DNA of 18,680 nucleotides from Methanosarcinales archaeon (GTDB lineage Archaea; Halobacteriota; Methanosarcinia; Methanosarcinales; Methanogasteraceae): positions 1 to 18,680 of the forward strand of contig DAOVGO010000094.1 in NCBI GenBank assembly GCA_030672345.1, in the 5' to 3' direction. The notes beneath the pieces are model-generated. The model saw only the letters and a list, made by a program, of their open reading frames with translations. It ran no database searches and was not told where the DNA came from. This document shows positions 13,373 through 18,680 of this stretch, piece after piece. A program made the position numbers and the translations under genes. How positions within the stretch are numbered: the first letter of the stretch is position 1; every line of letters begins with the position of its first letter.

Positions 13373-15938
13373 TCGCTCTCACGACATCAGCCACGACCTC
13401 TCTTTCTTCGACCTGGAGGGTGTAGTATATCTGGAGGTCTCCGGTTTCGATGATCTCGGTTGCTTTGATTAGAGGTTTCAGGAGCTTCAGATATCGGTCG
13501 CCGTGTAGGTTTATGACCTCATCCACTGCCGACTTGATGACCGAGACATCTCCAGACTCCACCGCGCCTTTCAGGAAAGTCATTGTTAACGCGGCGACTT
13601 TATCCTCTTCCAGATTGGTGCCGGTGTCATAAGCCACTTTCATGAATCTGGCAGCATTTCCGCGGTTTCCAGCCTTCAACTCATCGAGGGCGAGATTCAA
13701 ACATATCTCGGTGAACTTTCCAATCAAGTACGGACGCTGATCGGATATTCGATCCTTTATTTTTTCTATCTCTAAAGCAGCGTCTGACCTTCTATCAAGA
13801 TGTGTGTAGGCTTCGATCATAATCATCGCAGCGTCAATCTTATAAGACTCAATGGTTACCACATCCATCGCCCTCTTTGCTGCATCCAGCGCCTCAGCAT
13901 ATCTTTTTAACTCCAATAACACAAAACCTTTACTTGATACGGAAAACTCATCCCTCGGGTTGATCTCCAGAGCCTTGTCGAATGCTTCCAACGCCACCTC
14001 ATACCTGTCGAGCATTCCTAACGCAAGTCCTTTTCCTGATAATGCAAGTTCACTTCTCTGGTTGATTTCTATAACCTTGTTTAAAGTTTCCAGCATCTCC
14101 TCATACCTGTCGAGTGACATTAACGCGACACCTTTCATCGATAGTGCAAATTCATTCCTCGAGTTAATTTCCAGAGCATTGTTGAAAGTTTCTAATGCCT
14201 CCTCATGCCTGTCGAGAATTTCTAGCGCAAGTCCTTTCCTTGATATGGAAAACTCATCCTTCGGGTTGATTTCCAGAGCATTGTCGAATGCTTCCAATGC
14301 CTCTTCGTGTCGGCCCAAAGATGCTAACGCAAGTCCTTTCCTTGATAATGCAATTTCATTCCTCGAGTTGATTTCCAGAGCCTTGTTTAATGCTTCCAAT
14401 GCTTCCTCGTACCTGCCGAGAGATACTAACGCAACACCTTTTATCGATAGTGCAAATTCAGTCTTCGGGTTGATTTTCAGAGCATTGTCGAATGCGTCCA
14501 GTGCATCTTCGTATTTTTCTTCAGAAAACAGCCGACGTCCCTCAAGCAGCAGTATCACACCTTCCAATTCTCGATCTCCAGTCTGGGCTGCAATCTCCTT
14601 CAGTTTCTGGATTTCATGAGCAGCCTCTCCCAACTCGCCAAATTTTATGAGTTCGGGTGTGAGCTTGAGAAGAGCCTCAACTATGTATTCGGACGGCTGA
14701 ATTTCAGCATAATAGCATAAATCTCTGAGTGCGGTTTCTTCCCCGGCTTTGAGAAGTTCAAATTTTGCTTTGAAAAGTTTCTTCCGCTCTTCAGGGGTAT
14801 ACCATAACTGCAGAAACTCCAGAAGAATAGATACTCTCGCTCTGCCGAAGGGCCGTCTCATCTCCCTCCAGAGCCTGAAAAGCCTTTCTCTTACCTCGTA
14901 ATAGGTATGCCTTCCCTTGGGTCTTGAGATGACATAACCATCCCGTTCCATCCTTCGAAGCTGCGTCGTAACAGTGGGGAGGGGAATCCTGGCTTCTTCT
15001 GCGATCTGTTTGGGCGTGACTGGTCCCTCAGAGAAGATAATAATATCGAATATTCTTCTTCGCTGTCCTGTCAGAAGTTGGAATATCTCCTGATAGTAAG
15101 GTGTATGTTCGTCGATTATCTTGAAAAAAGCCTCTTCTGTGTCTTCGAGTTCCCCTCTGGTGATCATCTCATAAAACAGGATTACGAGTCTGGGGCTGCC
15201 GCCTGTGAGATGCACCATACCGTGAATCCTCTCCTCGTATCGTTCAAATTCCTCAAGGAATTCCCTGTTACCCTCGACTTCGGCTATTTTTCGGATCAGC
15301 ATCGTTGTCTCATCAAGCGAAAACTCCCTCAAGTGTTGAACCCGAAAGAAATTATAAAAAGGCTCATCGTGCTTGGATATGCCCGGGAAGATCATTGGTG
15401 CCGAAGCCACTACTGAAAAAATATCATATCGTTGAAAGATTGATCTTAATTTCTGTAACTCCGCCACATCAAATTGCCTGAACAACTCGTGCAGGTTTTC
15501 AACAAAAATGATATACCTTCTTCCATCCTTTTTTGACAGTTGTATGAGTTTTTCCAGCGCAGCATGGAGGATTTCATCCTCCTGCTTGAGAGCTAAGATA
15601 TCTGAAGTCTTCTCTGATTGTTCCTCCAGAACTCTCAGGAAGAGGTCAGATGCACGGAACACGGAATACTCTTCCTCTGCGAGTTTGACTGGAATCAGCA
15701 GTGAATCCAGTTTATTTTTGATTTCATAGTATAATAGAACCAAAAAATGGGACTTCCCGATCCCTCTTGGTCCTACGATCAGATAGAATCTCGGCGTCTT
15801 GTTTCTTGCAGTGCTTTCGAGTTCATTGAACAGATTCTCAAGAAGTGCTTCTCTTCCCACAAAGAGTTTTCTCAAGACGTCTTCGGGCATGTTTTCTGGC
15901 GAATACCTGTAAAAAATCATATCACTCGATGTAGCCAT
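13302..15938 (-). CDS. ORC/STAND-like AAA+ ATPase with winged helix and TPR repeats
   Basis: This 878-residue multidomain protein starts with an AAA+/STAND ATPase (about 20-290): FVGREALLENL box, Walker A GPRGIGKSH (56-64), Walker B YIIFVENLH (142-150, Glu147 but Asn148 instead of the usual second acid), and sensor-1-like FSVVASAPM (174-182). A winged-helix domain follows (about 288-362, IAEEARIPLPTVTTQLRRME), then a helical linker. Seven 34-residue TPRs follow (463-700), then a helical C-terminal region. There is no signal peptide, membrane helix or recognisable toxin/nuclease domain. It overlaps the upstream ATPase gene by 17 bp and has its own SD (GGAGGT). Signalling or regulation by TPR-mediated sensing is likely; the ligand is unknown. 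Confidence 0.8.
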   Translation of the reverse strand: MATSSDMIFYRYSPENMPEDVLRKLFVGREALLENLFNELESTARNKTPRFYLIVGPRGIGKSHFLVLLYYEIKNKLDSLLIPVKLAEEEYSVFRASDLFLRVLEEQSEKTSDILALKQEDEILHAALEKLIQLSKKDGRRYIIFVENLHELFRQFDVAELQKLRSIFQRYDIFSVVASAPMIFPGISKHDEPFYNFFRVQHLREFSLDETTMLIRKIAEVEGNREFLEEFERYEERIHGMVHLTGGSPRLVILFYEMITRGELEDTEEAFFKIIDEHTPYYQEIFQLLTGQRRRIFDIIIFSEGPVTPKQIAEEARIPLPTVTTQLRRMERDGYVISRPKGRHTYYEVRERLFRLWREMRRPFGRARVSILLEFLQLWYTPEERKKLFKAKFELLKAGEETALRDLCYYAEIQPSEYIVEALLKLTPELIKFGELGEAAHEIQKLKEIAAQTGDRELEGVILLLEGRRLFSEEKYEDALDAFDNALKINPKTEFALSIKGVALVSLGRYEEALEALNKALEINSRNEIALSRKGLALASLGRHEEALEAFDNALEINPKDEFSISRKGLALEILDRHEEALETFNNALEINSRNEFALSMKGVALMSLDRYEEMLETLNKVIEINQRSELALSGKGLALGMLDRYEVALEAFDKALEINPRDEFSVSSKGFVLLELKRYAEALDAAKRAMDVVTIESYKIDAAMIMIEAYTHLDRRSDAALEIEKIKDRISDQRPYLIGKFTEICLNLALDELKAGNRGNAARFMKVAYDTGTNLEEDKVAALTMTFLKGAVESGDVSVIKSAVDEVINLHGDRYLKLLKPLIKATEIIETGDLQIYYTLQVEEREVVADVVRAITQSDELMPALPPPSRQKPSPAS
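13839..14552 (-). repeat. Seven tandem 102-bp units encoding TPRs
   Basis: Residues 463-700 of the ATPase/TPR protein divide into seven consecutive 34-residue units without spacers. Each has the TPR pattern with G-x-A-L near position 5-8, R-[YH]-E-E-A-L and A-L-E-I-N. The central five units (497-666) are the most alike, with phrases such as EEALEAFDNALEIN recurring almost exactly, and the DNA is visibly repetitive. This suggests recent duplication or repeat homogenisation. Confidence 0.85.
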
Positions 15939-17118
15939 GATACAACCTCCACCAGTCCCTGAGCATCTTGGAGTAGAACTTGAGTCCCTTTTCGGGATCG
16001 TGCTCTATGTAGAAGTCATTGCTCAGGTCTGCGATCAAATCCATGAATGTCTCGTAATCGTCCACTCCTGTTTCCTGCTTGAAGATTCCGAATGCGAGAT
16101 CGATGGGATAGTAATCTTCAATGCTGACCCTTCTTAATATGGCTCTCGCAGCTTTCTCTTCCATGCCTGCCATACCTGTGTAGAAAATCCTGAGCCTATG
16201 TGAATAATGCTCGAAATAATGCTTACCTTCATTGCCAAGTATACGGAAATTATAGATATCTTTGATTAACTCCTCATTGATCTCAGCATTTCTCAAAATA
16301 TGCTCTTCCTCTATCGCGCTCAGCATTATCGCGATAAAATAAGGTATGTAGGCTTCGCCGATACAGTCCAGTATCTCATCACCGATGGATTTTGTATATT
16401 GCCATTCTTTTCCCGTGAAAATCTTTTCTATAACCTCGAGTGCCACTTCCTTCTGAAATCCGCCTACCCAGACCCTTTTAAAATCGTTGATGACGGCAAC
16501 CCCTCCGATATCTCTTACCACACGATCGATGCTCACCGAACCACCGACGACGAACCGCAGGTTTTCGGATACCTGCCGCAGTTTCCGAAACCAGTGCAAA
16601 AACTTCTCGGCGTCTGCTATATCCATGTTTTTGATGGCTATCGGGAACTCGTCGACGATGAAATAGATGTCTGATTCGGAATCGTTGATTATCTCAAATA
16701 TCTGCCTGGATTTTTCCATCCAATCTTCTTTCAGATCTGTTTCGATATTGCTCCTCAATTTAGCCTTAAATACATATATCCCGACTTCTTCTATGTTCTC
16801 TCTGACCCATCGAAAGGATCTTTTGAGAGCGGAACTTATCTCTGTCTTCTTTCTGATCCTTTCATTCTCGAAGAGTGCCATCACCATCTCTGTCAAGAAC
16901 CGCTGTGGAGAGTACACATCCTCTACTTCGATAAAAACACTGATCCCATCCTGACTCAAGAGTTCTTTCTCCGGCCTTCGCATGATCGAGGTCTTCCCAA
17001 ACCTGCGTGGCGCGATCAGAAGAACGCTGTCTCTCTTCAGTGCCAATAGAATCTGTTCGATCTCCTTTTCGCGATCGATGAAATCATCGCCGATTGCCGG
17101 GTTGCCAACTGGTAACAT
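15922..17118 (-). CDS. Archaeal AAA+ ATPase (COG1672-like)
   Basis: This 398-residue P-loop ATPase of the archaeal-ATPase type has a DREKEIEQIL box (15-24), Walker A APRRFGKTS (36-44), Walker B IYFIVDEFP (151-159) and sensor-1-like FVVGGSVSID (189-198). The C-terminal part (about 290-398) looks like a winged-helix domain ending WWRLYHGYIE. No nuclease motif is evident, unlike some relatives. The ATG at 17118 is preferred over an in-frame GTG at 17127 because GGTG lies 6 nt upstream. It is the first gene of a two-gene operon; its stop codon is inside the start of the TPR ATPase gene. Partner and process are unknown. The family call is strong. Confidence 0.82.
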   Translation of the reverse strand: MLPVGNPAIGDDFIDREKEIEQILLALKRDSVLLIAPRRFGKTSIMRRPEKELLSQDGISVFIEVEDVYSPQRFLTEMVMALFENERIRKKTEISSALKRSFRWVRENIEEVGIYVFKAKLRSNIETDLKEDWMEKSRQIFEIINDSESDIYFIVDEFPIAIKNMDIADAEKFLHWFRKLRQVSENLRFVVGGSVSIDRVVRDIGGVAVINDFKRVWVGGFQKEVALEVIEKIFTGKEWQYTKSIGDEILDCIGEAYIPYFIAIMLSAIEEEHILRNAEINEELIKDIYNFRILGNEGKHYFEHYSHRLRIFYTGMAGMEEKAARAILRRVSIEDYYPIDLAFGIFKQETGVDDYETFMDLIADLSNDFYIEHDPEKGLKFYSKMLRDWWRLYHGYIE

Positions 17119-17158
17119 TGTTATCACCTAACAATATTGTTATGTAACGTATTTGTTA
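17113..17158. promoter_or_regulatory. Array of three TAAC...GTTA inverted sites over the ATPase operon promoter
   Basis: Three inverted sites with the same half-site lie in a row. TAACATTGTTA (17113-17123) sits over the start codon. TAACAATATTGTTA (17129-17142) is a perfect 14-bp palindrome over the predicted transcription start. TAAC-N6-GTTA (17145-17158) abuts the TATA box. Their centres are about 16-17.5 bp apart. This is the expected layout for cooperative binding of a dimeric repressor blocking RNA polymerase. The regulator is not identified; the winged helices of the operon's own products make autoregulation possible. Confidence 0.6.
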
Positions 17159-17163
17159 TATAA
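17156..17163 (-). promoter_or_regulatory. TATA box of the ATPase operon
   Basis: TTATATAA, preceded on the minus strand by an AATAACC BRE-like stretch, is a near-consensus archaeal promoter. About 25 bp downstream is 17134, so the leader before the ATG at 17118 would be about 16 nt and contain the SD. This fits well with a short-leader mRNA. Confidence 0.65.
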
Positions 17164-17283
17164 GGTTATTGGTTGTCACCATTGGTGGTTCCGGAGACAA
17201 AACCCCAATTGCAGAAAAGATCATACCATGGCATTTTCAGGATCGATGTTCGTGCCAACTCTTCAGAGGTCCATGGACCGATC

Positions 17284-18318
17284 TCACGGACCCACGGTCA
17301 GGAATTCGGACAGATCGCCGTATTGGTACGTGAACAGCATCGTCAGCGTGACAAGACGCCTCTTTGTGAGAGAGATCCCAAGATGATGGTCGGATGGCGA
17401 GGTTTCATACAAAAACCGCTCTATGGATCCCGTATCGATCGCGTTTTCCTTCTTCATGTACCATGGAGGCACCCTGAGCAGCGCAGTGCTCTTCCGGGCA
17501 GCCTTTGTATCCGCTTCCATCGACTGCTTCTCGACGGCGACGCCGATTAAGGTCGGCACATCGATCGGTTTGTGCCCGCCGATCGGGATGAAATATCCGG
17601 GCAGGTCCTTTGACAGGACGCTTGCACGCCCGAACACGGAAAAACCGCCTTTTGGGAGGGATATACATGACATGATCTCCCTGACGCTGAGGCTTGATGC
17701 GGTGCTCACCTTCGGGTCGGATCCAGACAGGATATCCGAGATGGCGGCAGCAGCATACTGGTTGAACTGGGGGTACGCACTCTCGATGTTGCTTGTGTAT
17801 GCGATGCGCTGGTTATCCATCAGAATGAACGCGTCAGTATACTTTCTGAGATGCTCGACCGCACAACCCACGTTCCGGTACTGTGCGCGTGTATCGGCAC
17901 CAGTCCCTGTCCGGGCTGGCAGCACGCCAAAAACCATGATCGGTATGTCAAGGTCGCCGAGCGTGCGTGCTATGATCGGCGATATCCCGGGTCCGGTGAT
18001 TCCGCCGAGACCAAGGAACAGAATTGCGAAATCAACATCCTTGATGTTATTATTCAGCAATTCGAGCATCAGAGCATCATACGAGTCCATTGCAGACGCA
18101 GATGCCGCAGTATCGGCAAAATCCCACCGCCCGACCTCATTGTCACCCGATCCGAAGAATCCCTTATCGGTCAGCAGGTACTGATCCTTCTTCCCGATGT
18201 GTTTGAGTGCTGCTTTTGGATTGATTGCAATTCTCGGATTCTTTCCTGCACCACGCTCACAGACCGCATCCAGAAGCGCACTCCCTGCATGTCCGGCACC
18301 GATCAGAAAACCTACCAT
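17284..18318 (-). CDS. Second, highly divergent tubulin/FtsZ/CetZ-like protein
   Basis: The 344-residue protein starts with MVGFLIGAGHAGSALLDAV, the T1 glycine loop of the superfamily (GAGHAG, 7-12). Its G-box is GLGGITGPG (103-111), a variant of GGGTGTG. The helix-H7 Asn is probably Asn186 (FNQYAAAAISDIL). The expected acidic T7 loop reads LSVREIMSCI (210-219), without the usual NxDxxD acids, so GTP hydrolysis in a filament may be weak or lost. There is no long C-terminal tail. A TATA box 25.5 bp upstream and no SD indicate a leaderless mRNA. It could be a CetZ-like shape or division factor. The superfamily is probable, the function unknown. Confidence 0.7.
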   Translation of the reverse strand: MVGFLIGAGHAGSALLDAVCERGAGKNPRIAINPKAALKHIGKKDQYLLTDKGFFGSGDNEVGRWDFADTAASASAMDSYDALMLELLNNNIKDVDFAILFLGLGGITGPGISPIIARTLGDLDIPIMVFGVLPARTGTGADTRAQYRNVGCAVEHLRKYTDAFILMDNQRIAYTSNIESAYPQFNQYAAAAISDILSGSDPKVSTASSLSVREIMSCISLPKGGFSVFGRASVLSKDLPGYFIPIGGHKPIDVPTLIGVAVEKQSMEADTKAARKSTALLRVPPWYMKKENAIDTGSIERFLYETSPSDHHLGISLTKRRLVTLTMLFTYQYGDLSEFLTVGP

Positions 18319-18339
18319 ATTCCCGGATTAACCGCAACG

Positions 18340-18347
18340 CATATATG
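18340..18347. promoter_or_regulatory. Palindromic TATA box shared by two divergent genes
   Basis: CATATATG is a perfect palindrome centred at 18343.5. Its centre is 25.5 bp from the tubulin-like start codon (18318, minus) and 25.5 bp from the start of the secreted-protein gene (18369, plus). That is the usual TATA-to-start-site distance in archaea, so one element may drive two leaderless transcripts in opposite directions. Confidence 0.6.
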
Positions 18348-18368
18348 GTTTTTCGTGGTGGTTATATT

Positions 18369-18680
18369 ATGGTTCGTGCGATTGATCTATTGGCTGCCAT
18401 CGCAGTGCTGTCTATGCTCGTAACACCCACTCTCGGGGACGATGCACTGAAGCGGGAACTGGTCGAGCAGGCAAGTGAGGTGAAACCACCTGTGCTCGCA
18501 AGGTATCAGGAACTCGACCTTATGCACAAACAGATCCTTATCACACTGCAAACCCTGCCTGCAAACCAGATCACCGCCACGACAAGGGAGTGGGTGAATC
18601 TTGCGGCGGGGCAGGACGGCATCCTCCAGAAATTCGATGAGATCAATGATCTCGCATCAAAGGGCGATCCGCAGTCGCAT
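18369..18680 (+). CDS. Secreted protein of unknown function, 5' part
   Basis: The frame is open from an ATG to the window edge (104 codons, partial). The N-terminus MVRAIDLLAAIAVLSMLVTP is a hydrophobic segment that looks like a signal peptide, with cleavage plausible around residue 23 (TLG-DD). The rest is polar and predicted helical (ALKRELVEQASEVKPPVLAR and similar), with no recognised domain. There is no cysteine, so it is not a lipoprotein as far as seen. It may start leaderless from the shared TATA box; a GGTGG 7 nt before the ATG could alternatively act as SD. It is divergent from the second tubulin-like gene. Family not recognised. Confidence 0.7.
   Translation, partial: MVRAIDLLAAIAVLSMLVTPTLGDDALKRELVEQASEVKPPVLARYQELDLMHKQILITLQTLPANQITATTREWVNLAAGQDGILQKFDEINDLASKGDPQSH

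Noticed and set aside
13852..14619. Long plus-strand open frame (255 codons) opposite the TPR region
   Set aside because: It is repetitive and Ser/Ala/Asn-rich only because it is the antisense of the tandem TPR units. The minus frame has clear domain motifs.
4165..17179. Shared 14-mer TTATTGGTTGTGAC (4165-4178) and TTATTGGTTGTCAC (17166-17179) near two promoters
   Set aside because: Thirteen of 14 matches between two sites is expected several times by chance in a window this size, and the positions relative to the promoters differ (leader versus upstream of TATA).
17423..18184. 253-codon plus-strand frame opposite the second tubulin-like gene
   Set aside because: It has no recognisable motif. 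The minus frame has the glycine-rich nucleotide loops, a promoter at correct spacing and a sensible start.
1..18680. CRISPR arrays, tRNA/rRNA genes, transposases, phage genes
   Set aside because: I looked in all gaps. No regularly spaced direct repeats, cloverleaf-like sequences or recombinase motifs were found. The only tandem repeat is the coding TPR region.

Overview
The window comes from a methanogenic or methanotrophic (ANME-type) euryarchaeon, most likely in or near the Methanosarcinia. The left end holds a near-complete operon for the Na+-translocating methyl-tetrahydromethanopterin:coenzyme M methyltransferase (Mtr). There is also an archaeal-type acetyl-CoA synthase beta subunit (CdhC), an archaeal primase large subunit, archaeal TATA/BRE promoters, several apparently leaderless genes, and TTG starts with good Shine-Dalgarno (SD) sites. 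The exact lineage cannot be fixed from the sequence alone.

Layout. 1-4146 (minus): mtrE-D-C-B-A-F-G-H, tightly coupled, with mtrH cut by the window edge. The operon has one strong promoter near 4243-4257 and a roughly 75-nt leader containing a 12-bp palindrome. 4435-6020: proC (+) converges on a small zinc-hydrolase-like gene (DUF2119 type, minus). 6395-7812: hisH-hisF (+). 7882-9309: a solitary cdhC (minus), divergent from 9407-10705 (+), a divergent tubulin/FtsZ-superfamily protein. 10706-11044: non-coding, with a T-run terminator and an imperfect inverted-repeat element. 11045-12160: an ATP-grasp enzyme (minus), divergent from priL (+, 12332-13372).

13302-17118 (minus) is a two-gene operon: a compact AAA+ ATPase, then a large ORC/STAND-like ATPase with a winged helix and seven TPRs. 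They overlap by 17 bp. Their promoter carries three TAAC...GTTA inverted sites about 17 bp apart, running from the TATA box to the start codon, which looks like an operator array. 17284-18318 (minus) is a second, more divergent tubulin/FtsZ-like protein with altered G-box and T7 loop. It is divergent from a secreted protein cut by the right edge (18369 onward). One palindromic TATA box sits exactly midway between these two start codons.

How the genes relate. Mtr and CdhC belong to C1/acetyl-CoA energy metabolism. HisH/HisF and ProC are amino-acid biosynthesis. PriL is replication. The least explained part is the right third: the paired ATPases with their putative operator array, and the divergent tubulin/secreted-protein pair. 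Together with the first tubulin-like gene beside cdhC, these are the best candidates for undescribed biology. No tRNA, rRNA, CRISPR array, transposase or phage gene was seen.
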